Positions 22,630 through 32,595 of a DNA stretch of 64,000 nt are shown here, one piece after another (the first letter of the stretch is position 1; each line of letters starts with the position of its first letter). The stretch comes from Pseudidiomarina woesei (GTDB taxonomy: Bacteria > Pseudomonadota > Gammaproteobacteria > Enterobacterales > Alteromonadaceae), in the NCBI RefSeq assembly GCF_001418345.1, contig NZ_LIPW01000008.1, positions 1 to 64,000 on the forward strand, in the 5' to 3' direction. The notes under the pieces were generated by a model. The model did no database searches. It saw only the letters and a list, made by a program, of their open reading frames with translations, and was not told the DNA's origin. The position numbers and the translations under genes are program-made.

Positions 22630-24036
22630 ATGAGTGTAAGCGAGGCACAATTTGATGCGGTAGTGATTGGTAGCGGCCCTGGTGGCGAAGGTGCAGCTAT
22701 GCAACTGGCGAAAAATGGCCGTAACGTTGCGATGGTTGAAAAACACAGTTCACTCGGCGGCGGTTGTACTCACTGGGGAACCATTCCTTCAAAGGCGCTG
22801 CGCCATTCGGTAAGCCGCTTAATTGAATATAACTCCAACCCTTTGTTCGCTGGAGAGCGCATTCATCGTGGCTTAACTTTTGCTGAAATTTTAAAACATG
22901 CGCAAGGCGTTATTCGTAAGCAAGTGGGGTTGCGTAGCAGTTTTTACGAGCGTAATGGCGTAACGGTTATTCATGGCAAAGCCGCCTTTGAAAACGCCAA
23001 CCGGTTAAGAATAATTCAAGCAGACGGCACCGTTGAATACATCACCACCAAGCAGGTGGTTATCGCCACAGGTTCGCGCCCTTATCATCCAAACAATGTC
23101 GACTTTAACCATGAACGCATTTACGACTCGGACACGGTTTTAGACCTAAAACATGAACCCCGTAGCATTATTATTTACGGCGCTGGAGTTATTGGTTGTG
23201 AATACGCCAGTATTTTTCGTGGCTTGGGCGTCAAGGTCGATCTTATTAACACGCGCGAACGCCTGTTAAGTTTTTTGGATGCTGAAATTTCTGATGCATT
23301 GAGCTATCACTTACGTAATAGCGGCGTGGTAATTCGTCATAACGAAGAATACGATCGTATTGAAGGACACGACGATGGCGTGACTTTGTATACTCAATCA
23401 GGCAAACGTATTGATGCCGATTGTTTACTCTTCGCCAATGGTCGTTCTGGTAACATTGAAGGGCTCAACGTGCAAAGCGTTGGTTTGAAACCAAATCATC
23501 GCGGCCAACTTGAAGTGAACAAGCATTACCAAACGAAAACCGACACCATCTATGCTGTTGGTGACATTATTGGTTATCCAAGCTTAGCCAGTGCAGCCTA
23601 CGACCAGGGCCGCATCTGCGCTACCGCCATGCTAAAAGGCGAGTGCAACCAACGCTTAATCAGTGATATTCCGACAGGTATTTATACCATTCCGGAAATA
23701 AGCTCTGTCGGTAAAACCGAAGAAGAACTTACCGCGCAAAAAGTACCTTATGAAGTGGGACGAGCTCAGTTCAAACATTTAGCGCGCGCACAAATTTCAA
23801 ATATGGCGGTGGGTAGCTTAAAAATTCTATTCCACCGAGAAACCAATGAAGTTCTCGGCATTCATTGCTTTGGTGAGCGCGCTGCAGAGATTATTCACAT
23901 AGGGCAAGCCATTATGGAACAAAAAGGTGAAGGCAATACCATTGAATATTTCGTCAACACCACATTTAACTACCCCACTATGGCGGAAGCATACCGCGTG
24001 GCGGCGCTTAATGGGCTTAACCGCGTACGCGGTTAA
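22630..24036 (+). CDS. sthA: Soluble pyridine nucleotide transhydrogenase
   Basis: SthA moves hydride between NADPH and NAD+. The 468-residue flavoprotein has the FAD dinucleotide fold ([17 protein letters not shown]), the region [16 protein letters not shown] with a single Cys in place of the redox pair of dihydrolipoamide dehydrogenase (the SthA pattern), a second NAD(P) fold ([14 protein letters not shown]), and the ATG-GDxxG region AVGDIIGYP. The GGAG site before the ATG is good. It ends 6 bp from the convergent envZ. Confidence 0.96.
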   Translation: MSVSEAQFDAVVIGSGPGGEGAAMQLAKNGRNVAMVEKHSSLGGGCTHWGTIPSKALRHSVSRLIEYNSNPLFAGERIHRGLTFAEILKHAQGVIRKQVGLRSSFYERNGVTVIHGKAAFENANRLRIIQADGTVEYITTKQVVIATGSRPYHPNNVDFNHERIYDSDTVLDLKHEPRSIIIYGAGVIGCEYASIFRGLGVKVDLINTRERLLSFLDAEISDALSYHLRNSGVVIRHNEEYDRIEGHDDGVTLYTQSGKRIDADCLLFANGRSGNIEGLNVQSVGLKPNHRGQLEVNKHYQTKTDTIYAVGDIIGYPSLASAAYDQGRICATAMLKGECNQRLISDIPTGIYTIPEISSVGKTEEELTAQKVPYEVGRAQFKHLARAQISNMAVGSLKILFHRETNEVLGIHCFGERAAEIIHIGQAIMEQKGEGNTIEYFVNTTFNYPTMAEAYRVAALNGLNRVRG

Positions 24037-24042
24037 ACTGCA

Positions 24043-25359
24043 CTAAACCGGCAGTTCTACACGCACACAAAGCCCACCAAGGCGCTCACTTTGGCCGAGC
24101 AGTACGCGGCCATGGTGGCGTTCAATAATACGTTTAATAATGGCCAAGCCTAGGCCAGAGCCTTTCATGGCCCTGGCTTTATCGCCTTGGGTAAACGGCT
24201 GCATTAAATGCTCTACTTGGGCTGCAGGTATACCGGGGCCGTCGTCACACACCTTAAACCACGCCACCTGTCGAGCTTCGTCATAGCCCGTTTCAATAAG
24301 GACTTTTTCACGACCATAACGTTCGGCGTTTTCCAACAAGTTCAGCAGCACCCGTTTAATCGAAATCTCACGTACCGGTACGTTCGGCATGTCGTTATAA
24401 ATCACTTCAATTTTTGAGTGCCATGAGTCAGGCACATGGGCCACCACGTCTTCGACCAAGTAATTCAAGTTCTGTTGTTCGTTGTCGGCTGAAGTATCAC
24501 TGCGCACATAATCAATAAACTGATCGATAATCGAGTTCATATCGTCAATATCGCTAATAATACCTTCGGCCAGATAATCTTCAGCTGGTGGCATCATTTC
24601 GGTGGCAAGACGAATGCGAGTCAGCGGCGTGCGCAAGTCATGAGAAATGCCAGCCATAAGTAACGCACGGTCTTGCTCTAGCTGTTTCACGCCTTGGCTC
24701 ATTTGGTTAAAAGCCCGCGTTACCGCAATCACTTCCGTTGAGCCTCGTTCAGGCAATGCATCGGGGTATTCACCGCTACCAATTTGCTTGGCTGCAGCCT
24801 CAAGCGCCTTTAAGGGCCGGTTTTGCCAGTTGGTAAAAACCATGCCCCCCAGCACACTTAGGCCGCCAATGAGCACCAAATAAAACAGCAATGGTGAGAA
24901 GCGCGCTTCATCAAAGTTATCAAGCTCAATCGTTAGCCAATAGCCGGGTAAATTTTCCGTACGTAACCACACGCGGTAAACGTCACCTTGTGAAATACGT
25001 ACTTCGGTATTCGCTTGTAACAGATCAGATAGCTGTGCAGATAAAAAATTATAGGTCGTGGTGTTTGCAAGCCCTTGCTCTAACGCTTCGTCAACGCTAA
25101 TTCCACGAATGCCTGTGGCTTGCGTGTAGCGCTCGACTAACTGCCGCTGCTGCTGCGCGTCAATGTCCACTTCAGACAGCCACTGGTCAAGCGTCAAAAC
25201 ACCTTGCACTTGCCGCGCCACAACACTACTTACCTGTTGCATGCTCGGTTTCACCACATACAACCCAACCATGACGTACGACACGACTTGGTTAATAAGT
25301 AGCAGCACCGCTATCAATGCAACGGTACGAGCAAACGCTGAGCGCGGAAAAAGTCGCAT
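24043..25359 (-). CDS. envZ: Osmosensor histidine kinase EnvZ
   Basis: EnvZ is the membrane sensor that phosphorylates and dephosphorylates OmpR. Of 438 residues, the first ~25 form a membrane segment, a periplasmic domain runs to about 155, then a second membrane segment ([19 protein letters not shown]) and a HAMP region follow. The H-box is [16 protein letters not shown] and the ATPase motifs are [15 protein letters not shown] and [12 protein letters not shown]. It shares one base with ompR. Confidence 0.95.
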   Translation of the reverse strand: MRLFPRSAFARTVALIAVLLLINQVVSYVMVGLYVVKPSMQQVSSVVARQVQGVLTLDQWLSEVDIDAQQQRQLVERYTQATGIRGISVDEALEQGLANTTTYNFLSAQLSDLLQANTEVRISQGDVYRVWLRTENLPGYWLTIELDNFDEARFSPLLFYLVLIGGLSVLGGMVFTNWQNRPLKALEAAAKQIGSGEYPDALPERGSTEVIAVTRAFNQMSQGVKQLEQDRALLMAGISHDLRTPLTRIRLATEMMPPAEDYLAEGIISDIDDMNSIIDQFIDYVRSDTSADNEQQNLNYLVEDVVAHVPDSWHSKIEVIYNDMPNVPVREISIKRVLLNLLENAERYGREKVLIETGYDEARQVAWFKVCDDGPGIPAAQVEHLMQPFTQGDKARAMKGSGLGLAIIKRIIERHHGRVLLGQSERLGGLCVRVELPV

Positions 25360-26099
25360 TAACTGGTCGCTTTTACGTCAGCACCCTTGCCGTCGGGAAC
25401 AAACACATAACCGAGCCCCCAAACGGTTTGTATGTAGCGTGGATTAGCTGGGTCTACTTCCAACATACGACGCAAGCGCGACACCTGCACATCAATACTT
25501 CGCTCTAAGGCACTATAATCACGCCCTCGGGCTTGGTTCATGAGTTTGTCGCGCGACATTGGCTGACGCGGGTGCGTTACCAGTGCTTTGAGCACCGCAA
25601 ACTCTCCGCTTGTTAGTGACATCGGCTCGTCTTTGCGAAACATTTCACGAGTGCCTAAATTTAAACGAAACTCACCGAATTTAATCTCTTGGTCATCCGC
25701 CGTTGGGGCACCCGGTATTTCTTTACCGCGGCGGCGCAGTACTGCGCGTACGCGGGCCAGTAATTCGCGTGGGTTAAAGGGTTTTGCCAAATAGTCGTCG
25801 GCGCCAAGTTCAAGGCCGATAATGCGATCCACCTCATCACCTTTTGCCGTTAACATGACAATAGGTATTTCATTGTTTTGCTGGCGTAAGCGACGGCATA
25901 TTGACAAGCCATCTTCGCCTGGCAGCATTAAGTCAAGCACCATCAAATGAAAGTTTTCGCGCTCAAGCAGGCGATTCATTTGTTCACCTTCAGCCGCTGA
26001 GCGCACATAAAAACCCTGCTCGTGCAAGTAGCGCTCTAGTAAACTGCGCAGACGCGCATCATCATCTACCACTAAAATTTTAAAGGTTTCTTGGCTCAT
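25359..26099 (-). CDS. ompR: Response regulator OmpR
   Basis: OmpR is the partner regulator of EnvZ. I start at [14 protein letters not shown] (246 residues), as in the family; the frame is open for 8 more codons. The receiver has the acidic pair DDD, phospho-acceptor in [10 protein letters not shown] and Lys in LTAKGDEVD. The winged helix has [19 protein letters not shown] and the C-terminal [10 protein letters not shown]. Classic target porin genes are not in this window. Confidence 0.96.
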   Translation of the reverse strand: MSQETFKILVVDDDARLRSLLERYLHEQGFYVRSAAEGEQMNRLLERENFHLMVLDLMLPGEDGLSICRRLRQQNNEIPIVMLTAKGDEVDRIIGLELGADDYLAKPFNPRELLARVRAVLRRRGKEIPGAPTADDQEIKFGEFRLNLGTREMFRKDEPMSLTSGEFAVLKALVTHPRQPMSRDKLMNQARGRDYSALERSIDVQVSRLRRMLEVDPANPRYIQTVWGLGYVFVPDGKGADVKATS

Positions 26100-26191
26100 T
26101 GTTGACGTGCTCAGGTTATTCAATCAGGTTCATAATGCCACTATAGGGCGAATTAATTTAGTTTACCAACAACGGCTTGTAACGAAAGATT

Positions 26192-27169
26192 TCAGCCTAT
26201 TTCGACACAGTTGCGACCTTGCCGCTTAGCTTGATACAAAGCGCGATCAGCACGTTGCATAACTCCCTCGCGGCTATCCTCGTCACGTACCATAGTTACC
26301 CCGACACTCATGGTAACAACGCCATGACGCCACCGCGTCGACTCGATTTTCTTACGGATACGCTCAGCGGCAGTTTGCAAGCCTTGCTCATCAACCCCCG
26401 GCAGAATAATCGCGAATTCTTCACCGCCTATTCTCGCTGCAGTGTCCACCTCGCGCATCAATTCACGTAGCAGCTTGCCGACTTTACACAGCACCTCATC
26501 ACCGCAGCTATGGCCATGCAGATCATTAATTTTCTTAAAGTGGTCAATATCAAGTAACATCAGTCCAGCACTATCTCTTTGCCGCTTTTGCAACGTTAAT
26601 TGATATTCCAACTGTTCTTCAAAGCTGCGGCGGTTGGCAAGTTGGGTCAGCTCATCGGTATGGGCTAGCCGCTGCAATTGCTCATTCAAGCGCAGTAGCT
26701 GTGCTTGATTTTCTTCTAACTCTTCTCGCGCTGCCTGTAACGCGTCTGTTGCTTCGCGCTGGGCCATGAGCGCCTGTTCCGCTTCTTTACGTGCTTCAAC
26801 CAGTTGATCTTCGAAAATAAACCGACGTTGAATTGGCATGAAAGCAAACAAAAAGCTGGTCGCACCCTGGTCACTTTCTAGTTTGCTCGCATTAATTAAC
26901 ACGGGTATGTCGTGACCATCGCGATCACGCAAACGCAAATACATTTCTTCAACTAGACCTTGGTGTTGTAGCAACGGAAACACATGGGTGAGAAAAAACA
27001 ACTTCCCTGAGCGGGCAAACAACTTATTAATAGGCTGACCAATGAGTTCCTCGCGCTCATAGTTCAATAACTTCAGTAGCATGGTATTAATTTGGGTAAT
27101 TGTGCTATCACCATGAATAGCGAGTAACCCAACGGGGGCTTGTTCAACCCACGCGTTTTTTTCCATCAT
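26192..27169 (-). CDS. PAS-GGDEF diguanylate cyclase paired with an RsbQ-like hydrolase
   Basis: The 325-residue soluble protein has an N-terminal PAS domain (about 8-110), a Gln/Glu/Ala coiled coil (about 118-160) and a GGDEF domain with FKKINDLHGHSCGDEVL and active motif RIGGEEFAIILPG. It should make cyclic di-GMP. No membrane segment and no EAL domain. The PAS segment LFFLTHVFPLLQHQGLVEEM resembles the PAS of RsbP, the B. subtilis energy-stress phosphatase (by recall, no alignment run). It overlaps the upstream hydrolase gene as ATGA, so the two are probably made together and may act as receptor and output. Confidence 0.9.
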   Translation of the reverse strand: MMEKNAWVEQAPVGLLAIHGDSTITQINTMLLKLLNYEREELIGQPINKLFARSGKLFFLTHVFPLLQHQGLVEEMYLRLRDRDGHDIPVLINASKLESDQGATSFLFAFMPIQRRFIFEDQLVEARKEAEQALMAQREATDALQAAREELEENQAQLLRLNEQLQRLAHTDELTQLANRRSFEEQLEYQLTLQKRQRDSAGLMLLDIDHFKKINDLHGHSCGDEVLCKVGKLLRELMREVDTAARIGGEEFAIILPGVDEQGLQTAAERIRKKIESTRWRHGVVTMSVGVTMVRDEDSREGVMQRADRALYQAKRQGRNCVEIG

Positions 27170-27972
27170 AAATTCGCCATTATTGCCTGACTGACTTCTT
27201 GCGGTGCGCTAACATGTGGATAGTGCCCTGCGGCATTTAGCTCAACCAGATCGCATTGTGGTATTTGCGTCGCCATGTATTCTATAACACTCACTGGAAC
27301 AATCACATCTACCGCGCAATACATTAAAGTAACTGGAACGGGTACACGCTCTAAGTATTCCCTGTTGTCCGATAAAAATAGTACTTCTGCGAAGCGGCGC
27401 GATATTTCAGGGTTCGAATTTGCGAAGCTTTTACGCAGTTGTTCTGCTAGCTCAGGGCGCTGGCTATTTTCCATCACAATCGGAGCCAAGTAGCCGGCCC
27501 ACTCAAAGTGATTACGCTCCATCATCGATAATAAATCGATAATGTCTTCACGCTCAAAGCCACCTTCGTAATCGGTATCATTCAGATACTTTGGCGACGG
27601 CCCAATAGCAATGATTTGCTTAAATAAATCGGGCCGCTCAATTGCCGCCAACATGCCAATCATACCACTTACCGAATGACCAACGTAATCAATGGCTCCT
27701 AGGTTTAACGCCTCAATAACATCAATTAGGTCTTGCACATAGCCGTTAAAGCTAGCGTATTTCTCTTTGTCATAAGCGCCAAAGTCAGAGCGGCCACAAC
27801 CTACATAATCAAAAGTAATAGGCGCCACATTGTCGGGCAGTTGACTTAAAACTGGCAGCCAAATTAGTTGATCACAGCCAAAGCCGTGACCAAACACGAC
27901 AGGCCGCCCTTGTGTTTTGTGTACGGTAATACAGTTACGTTGCTTTACGTCTTGATTTACTTGCTGCTGCAT
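27166..27972 (-). CDS. RsbQ/KAI2-type alpha/beta hydrolase
   Basis: The 268-residue alpha/beta hydrolase reads HGFGCDQLIW, FDYVGCGRSD, YVGHSVSGMIGMLA (nucleophile Ser), SPKYLNDTDYEGGF, then CAVDVIVPV (acid) and AAGHYPHVSAP (His), so the triad is complete. These segments align by eye along the length of B. subtilis RsbQ, a signal-processing hydrolase related to the plant KAI2/D14 receptors. In Bacillus RsbQ works with a PAS-phosphatase; here the partner gene is a PAS-GGDEF cyclase. No signal peptide; cytoplasmic. Confidence 0.9.
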   Translation of the reverse strand: MQQQVNQDVKQRNCITVHKTQGRPVVFGHGFGCDQLIWLPVLSQLPDNVAPITFDYVGCGRSDFGAYDKEKYASFNGYVQDLIDVIEALNLGAIDYVGHSVSGMIGMLAAIERPDLFKQIIAIGPSPKYLNDTDYEGGFEREDIIDLLSMMERNHFEWAGYLAPIVMENSQRPELAEQLRKSFANSNPEISRRFAEVLFLSDNREYLERVPVPVTLMYCAVDVIVPVSVIEYMATQIPQCDLVELNAAGHYPHVSAPQEVSQAIMANL

Positions 27973-28057
27973 AGTTTGCCCGCTCGCTAACGAGTTATAA
28001 AAGCTTATAGTTTTAAAGTAGTTAGTTTACGCGTGAGATACCAGTTTTTCTTGTGAA

Positions 28058-28085
28058 TTGACAATTTTAAGCTAAGCTTTAATCA
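28058..28085 (+). promoter_or_regulatory. Possible promoter for the CheW-like/greB pair
   Basis: A perfect -35 hexamer TTGACA (28058-28063) is followed after 16 nt by a weak -10 candidate, TAATCA. It lies 55 bp before the CheW-like start in the gap after the divergent hydrolase gene. The -35 match is exact but the -10 is poor. Confidence 0.3.
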
Positions 28086-28139
28086 TTCTAAAAGCATGAT
28101 ATTCAAAGTCCTCTGCAATTTATTATAAAAGGAACTACA

Positions 28140-28355
28140 TTGATCTCTGTGCTGCCTTTTCATCTCGCTGCGCAACAGTATGCTGTCCCTCTTGAGCACG
28201 TTTTACGAGTCGTACCCATGTTACTGCCGACGCAGCTGCCAGGCGCTCCAGGCAATATTGCGGTGGTGGTGTCTATTCAAGGCTATTTCTTGAGTAAGCC
28301 CTTACCCTATGATGAATTATCACCGCAATTTGAGAAGTGGCATAAAGCAGTATGA
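28140..28355 (+). CDS. Short CheW-like (N-terminal half-domain) protein
   Basis: A 71-residue frame with a TTG start and a good AAAAGGA site 6-7 nt upstream. Residues 1-50 resemble the first half of a CheW fold: FHLAAQQYAVPLEHVLRVVP then LPGAPGNIAVVVSIQG, compared with the family pattern of Y-A-(L/V)-P-L ... LPGAP ... G. The second half of the domain (full length ~140) is absent; the remaining 20 residues do not match it. Its TGA overlaps the greB ATG as ATGA, arguing for translation. It may be a truncated remnant or a small adaptor. Function unknown. Confidence 0.6.
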   Translation: MISVLPFHLAAQQYAVPLEHVLRVVPMLLPTQLPGAPGNIAVVVSIQGYFLSKPLPYDELSPQFEKWHKAV

Positions 28356-28840
28356 AAACCAATTTAATTAGTCGCTCGGGCTATTTGAAGTTACAGAACG
28401 AGCTTGACCATTTGTGGCGCGTAGAGCGCCGCGAAACCACTGAAAAAGTCGCTTGGGCCGCGAGTTTAGGCGACAGAAGTGAGAACGCCGATTACAAATA
28501 CAATAAGCAGAAACTAAGGCAAATAGACAAACGCATTCGTTTTTTGCGCAAACGACTAGAACAGCTGAAAATCGTTGATTATTCGCCGCAACAAGACGGC
28601 AAAGTGTTTTTTGGCGCAACCGTTACCGTAGAAAACCAACAAGGCCTTGAGAAAACCTTCACCATTGCTGGGCCCGACGAGATTTATCAACGCAATGATG
28701 TGATTTCGATTGATGCCCCGATGGCCCGCGCTGCGTTGGGCAAGCAGCTTGATGACGAATTTGTCGTCAGCACCCCAACCGGCGCTCAGCTTTGGTTTGT
28801 CACGCATATTAGTTACCAACTGACCAAGCCTTCAGCATAG
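28352..28840 (+). CDS. greB: Transcript cleavage factor GreB
   Basis: GreB rescues backtracked RNA polymerase by stimulating transcript cleavage. The 162-residue protein has the N-terminal coiled coil with the acidic tip (GDRSENADYKYNKQKLR) and a C-terminal FKBP-like domain (VFFGATVTVENQQG, SIDAPMARAALGK). The Tyr-Lys-Tyr motif at the tip points to GreB rather than GreA. It is coupled by ATGA to the CheW-like gene. Confidence 0.95.
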   Translation: MKTNLISRSGYLKLQNELDHLWRVERRETTEKVAWAASLGDRSENADYKYNKQKLRQIDKRIRFLRKRLEQLKIVDYSPQQDGKVFFGATVTVENQQGLEKTFTIAGPDEIYQRNDVISIDAPMARAALGKQLDDEFVVSTPTGAQLWFVTHISYQLTKPSA

Positions 28841-28948
28841 CTAACCGCTTTTTAACGCACAAAAGCGCACATTCGTAAAACGCCCTGATATACTTGAGCC
28901 CGTTTTTTTTTAAACCGAACAGAAACTCCAGAACCAAAGAGAGAAGCT

Positions 28949-31276
28949 ATGAGCTCGATTACTCAGCAAATCGCGAACGAGTTAGCGGTCAGTTCGCAGC
29001 AAGTAAAAGCTGCTATCGCGCTATTGGACGACGGTGCCACAGTACCTTTTATTGCCCGTTACCGAAAAGAAGTGACCGGTGGTTTAGATGACACCCAATT
29101 ACGCAACTTAGCCCAGCGTTTAACCTATTTACGCGAGCTTGAAGACCGCCGCGCGGTGATCTTAGCCAGTATTCGCGACCAAGGGAAATTGACAGCCGAG
29201 CTTGAGCAGGCGATTACCGCCACTGAGTCAAAAACCGAACTTGAAGACTTGTATTTACCCTACAAACCAAAGCGCCGCACCAAAGGCCAAATTGCCATTG
29301 AAGCGGGTTTAGAGCCGCTAGCCGACACGCTATTTAGCAATTTAGATACGGTTCCAGAACATGAAGCTGCTAAGTACATTAACGCTGACGCAGGCTTTGC
29401 CGACGAGAAAGCCGTTTTAGATGGCGCGCGCTTTATTCTTATGGAGCGTTTCGCCGAAGATGCTGCATTATTAAAGAAAGTTCGTGATTATTTATGGAAT
29501 AACGCGAATATTTCTAGTGTGGTCGCCAGCGGAAAAGAAACCGAAGGCGCAAAATATCGCGACTATTTTGAGTTTAGCGAAGCGGTTAAAAAAATACCTT
29601 CTCACCGTGCTCTGGCGTTATTCCGTGGCCGCAACGAAGGCATTTTGCAGTTAAAACTTGATGCCGACCCACAACAAGACGACCCGAAAGCCCGTAGTTA
29701 CGGCGAACAACTCATTGCTGCTCACATAAACTGGCAAGACCAAGGTCGCGCTGCTGACGCTTGGATGCAGCAAACTGTGCAATGGACTTGGCGCATTAAA
29801 ATTTTGCTACACATGGAAACTGAGCTATTTGGTACCGTGCGTGAACGCGCGGAAACCGACGCCATTCAAATATTTGCCAATAACTTAAAAGATCTGCTTA
29901 TGGCCGCCCCGGCCGGCGCTAAAGTAACCATGGGTCTTGACCCCGGTGTACGCACCGGTATTAAAGTAGCGGTGGTCGACAACACCGGTAAAGTGCTAGG
30001 CACTAATACTGTGTTCCCGTTCCAACCACAAAATCAGGTCGACAAGGCCATGCGCACTCTTGCCGGTATGTGCAAACAACATAAAGTTGAATTGATTTCG
30101 ATTGGCAACGGCACCTACTCGCGTGAAACCGACAAGCTCGTGGGCGAAATGCTCAAAGCCAACCCTGAGATTAAAGCTAGCAAGGTCATTGTGAATGAAG
30201 CCGGGGCCTCGGTGTACTCGGCGTCAGAGCTTGCAGCACAGGAATTTCCAGATCTCGACGTTTCGTTGCGTGGCGCGGTGTCTATTGCGCGACGCCTACA
30301 AGACCCGCTGGCCGAATTAGTAAAAATTGAACCGAAGTCTATCGGTGTTGGCCAATACCAGCATGACGTAAGCCAAGCTCAGCTTGCGCAGAGCCTTGAT
30401 GCTGTGGTGGAAGACTGTGTAAACGCCGTTGGCGTGGACATTAATACCGCCTCGGTTGCTTTGCTTGCGCGCGTGGCAGGTTTAAGCAAAACCTTAGCCC
30501 AAAACATTGTTGCGCACCGTGACAGCAACGGCCGTTTTGCTACCCGTCAGCAGCTACTTAAAGTAGCTCGCATGGGGCCTAAGTCATTTGAACAGGCCGC
30601 CGGCTTTTTGCGCATTATGAATGGCGAACAGCCACTTGACGCGTCCGCGGTTCACCCTGAAGCATACCCAGTGGTAGAGCACATGGCCGCACAGCACGGC
30701 CGCAAGGTGGCTGAGCTTATTGGCGACTCTAGCTTTTTACGCGGTTTAAACGCAGCCGATTTTACCGACGACAAGTTTGGCTTGCCAACGGTGCAAGACA
30801 TATTGCGCGAACTGGATAAGCCCGGCCGCGACCCGCGCCCTGAGTTTAAAACCGCTAGCTTTAAAGACGGTGTTGACGACATTAAAGATCTGAAACCCGG
30901 CATGACGCTTGAAGGTGTGGTGAGCAATGTAGCCGCGTTTGGTGCTTTTGTGGATATTGGCGTGCATCAAGACGGCTTAGTTCACGTTTCTGCGCTAGCC
31001 GATAAGTTTGTTAGCGACCCACGTGAAATTGTCAAAGCCGGCGACATTGTGAAAGTGAAGGTTCTTGAAGTGGATGTGCCACGTAAGCGCATTAGCCTAA
31101 CCATGCGCTTAAGCGATGAGCCTACCGCCGACCCAGCAAAAGTTGCCGGTAGTAAACCGGAAAGCGGCAAAGCCAAAACACCACGTCAAGGTGGTTCCCG
31201 TTCAGGTGGCCAGGCGCCGATGAATTCGGCCATGGGTTCAGCGCTCGCTGAAGCCTTTGCCAAGGCCAAGAAGTAA
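28949..31276 (+). CDS. tex: Tex/YhgF family RNA-binding protein
   Basis: Tex is a large nucleic-acid-binding protein linked to transcription. The 775 residues show the N-terminal helical Tex domain, a YqgF-like RNase H fold ([19 protein letters not shown]), a helix-hairpin-helix region ([20 protein letters not shown]) and a C-terminal S1 domain ([27 protein letters not shown]). A basic Gly/Ser/Lys tail ends the protein. It is followed by a clear terminator. Confidence 0.95.
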   Translation: MSSITQQIANELAVSSQQVKAAIALLDDGATVPFIARYRKEVTGGLDDTQLRNLAQRLTYLRELEDRRAVILASIRDQGKLTAELEQAITATESKTELEDLYLPYKPKRRTKGQIAIEAGLEPLADTLFSNLDTVPEHEAAKYINADAGFADEKAVLDGARFILMERFAEDAALLKKVRDYLWNNANISSVVASGKETEGAKYRDYFEFSEAVKKIPSHRALALFRGRNEGILQLKLDADPQQDDPKARSYGEQLIAAHINWQDQGRAADAWMQQTVQWTWRIKILLHMETELFGTVRERAETDAIQIFANNLKDLLMAAPAGAKVTMGLDPGVRTGIKVAVVDNTGKVLGTNTVFPFQPQNQVDKAMRTLAGMCKQHKVELISIGNGTYSRETDKLVGEMLKANPEIKASKVIVNEAGASVYSASELAAQEFPDLDVSLRGAVSIARRLQDPLAELVKIEPKSIGVGQYQHDVSQAQLAQSLDAVVEDCVNAVGVDINTASVALLARVAGLSKTLAQNIVAHRDSNGRFATRQQLLKVARMGPKSFEQAAGFLRIMNGEQPLDASAVHPEAYPVVEHMAAQHGRKVAELIGDSSFLRGLNAADFTDDKFGLPTVQDILRELDKPGRDPRPEFKTASFKDGVDDIKDLKPGMTLEGVVSNVAAFGAFVDIGVHQDGLVHVSALADKFVSDPREIVKAGDIVKVKVLEVDVPRKRISLTMRLSDEPTADPAKVAGSKPESGKAKTPRQGGSRSGGQAPMNSAMGSALAEAFAKAKK

Positions 31277-31293
31277 GCACCTGCTTACCGGTT

Positions 31294-31336
31294 GCGCATT
31301 GATGAAATAGGAATCAATGCGCGACTTGTTTTTTTT
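31294..31336 (+). terminator. Terminator after tex
   Basis: A 10-bp perfect stem GCGCATTGAT / ATCAATGCGC (31294-31303, 31313-31322) with a 9-nt loop, then six bases and a run of eight T. It lies 18 bp after the tex stop and overlaps the 3' end of the convergent gene at 31314. Confidence 0.8.
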
Positions 31337-32231
31337 GTGCATTCATTAAACTCGTCATTAGCTCGACCATGGCCTCACTTTCAATCATGTTAGCAGTGGT
31401 TAACGCATTATCCCCAAATTCATTGGTTGCCGCTGGGTTTAACCCCTGATCAACGAGCCAACAAATTGCGTCACCGCGCTCCTTGGCAACGGCCATAATG
31501 AATAGGTGACTTTGTTCGGTCTCAGACAAAGAGCCTAGCTTGGTAACTTCTGGCCAAAGCGCTTGAACTTCGGTTAATAACCCCCAAAACAAGCCTTTGC
31601 CAACCCGCTCAAGTAACGGAACGGATGCATCGTGCAAGTTCGGCTCAAACGAATACGGTTGCCAAGCGAGATTTTCATCAGCCAACCCTAAGTAAACGGT
31701 TTGTTCTTTTATGCTAAACGGAAAATGGCGCAATGATTGATTAGCAAGACCCGTTACCGGGGTTTGCAAACGACCTAGCTTATCCCAAGTCGCGTTGGTA
31801 CACGGGTCTGAAAATCCGTCGTTGGTCACCACAATAGCGCAGCCAAAATAAGGAGATAGGAAGTCCGTCAGCTGAACTACCGATGTCGTCGTCGCGTTAT
31901 TTGCAGCAAGCTGACTGTACCAACGTTGTCCGTGCGCAAGAGCAATAGATGCCATACGCGAGTCAAGCAAACTGTTAGCTAATCCTTGGTAGGTTACTTG
32001 CGTAGGAAGCCAGTTCGGTTCAAGCACTGGCTCAGCTATAAGCGCATTAAACTCATCAGCGCTGTAATGACACAGCCGCAGAAGTAAAGGCCACTTGGAT
32101 ACCTTGTTGTGACTATAGGTAACGTCTTGGCAGTCGCCTTGTGGTGGCAGTTCTACCGCCTGAATCTCCTGAGTTTTAGCAACTGTCGCGATCCACACAG
32201 AAAATACGAGCACCCCAATATTTCGAATCAT
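31314..32231 (-). CDS. Exported protein with ankyrin-like C-terminus, function unknown
   Basis: Starts at ATG 32231 (AGGAG 9 nt upstream; a TTG one codon earlier is also open) and gives 305 residues. The first ~20 form a hydrophobic export signal (MIRNIGVLVFSVWIATVA). The mature part has five Cys, one pair being CAIVV...DPC. Residues about 255-295 read like one or two ankyrin-type helices (DAICWLVDQGLNPAATNEFG and DNALTTANM). I do not recognise the family. The gene is convergent with tex and shares its terminator. Confidence 0.7.
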   Translation of the reverse strand: MIRNIGVLVFSVWIATVAKTQEIQAVELPPQGDCQDVTYSHNKVSKWPLLLRLCHYSADEFNALIAEPVLEPNWLPTQVTYQGLANSLLDSRMASIALAHGQRWYSQLAANNATTTSVVQLTDFLSPYFGCAIVVTNDGFSDPCTNATWDKLGRLQTPVTGLANQSLRHFPFSIKEQTVYLGLADENLAWQPYSFEPNLHDASVPLLERVGKGLFWGLLTEVQALWPEVTKLGSLSETEQSHLFIMAVAKERGDAICWLVDQGLNPAATNEFGDNALTTANMIESEAMVELMTSLMNAQKKQVAH

Positions 32232-32234
32232 CAA

Positions 32235-32595
32235 TTACAACTCCTAGCGATGTTGCTTTGTCTTGCTCAATAGTTAATTCACACCAACAACTTTCGAACA
32301 TCATTGCAAACAGCTTCATTTTGCTCGGCAATCAAACGAAATCTGGCCCGTTAGCTCAATTTTTTTATGGTTGCAGCGGGGACAGTGCTGCGCTCAGACA
32401 ATTTGTCGCGAGAAAGTTTTGCCCGCTCCGGGCGAGTGCGCAGAAAACGCGCTAATGCTATCTGCACGTCTTTTTCGGCAAGAAGTTGTATTTCATGGCA
32501 GCACCAAATGGATAAAACTGTATCCGTTATAGCGTAATATTTACGTTTTTGGATACAGTAATATCTAATTAGGCCTTACCAAGCCTTTTATTATA
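32235..32595. other. 361-bp intergenic region, no gene seen
   Basis: It lies between the start of the exported ankyrin-like gene and the stop of the desaturase gene, both minus strand, so it should hold the former's promoter. A plus-strand frame of 65 codons (32258-32455) exists, but its composition (Cys/Ser/Gln-rich, no ribosome site) suggests chance. The only clear structure is the inverted repeat at 32517-32559. Confidence 0.5.
32517..32559. repeat. Spaced 9-bp inverted repeat ACTGTATCC / GGATACAGT
   Basis: Perfect 9-bp arms at 32517-32525 and 32551-32559, separated by 25 nt of A+T-rich sequence, 37 bp past the desaturase stop. No T-run follows. It could be an mRNA 3' hairpin, a distant protein-binding site or chance. 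Confidence 0.4.

Noticed and set aside
24647..25447. Several plus-strand frames opposite envZ
   Set aside because: Each is short, lacks a ribosome site, and is explained by the confident envZ frame.
32258..32455. 65-codon plus-strand frame in the intergenic gap
   Set aside because: No ribosome site and unlikely composition; treated as chance.
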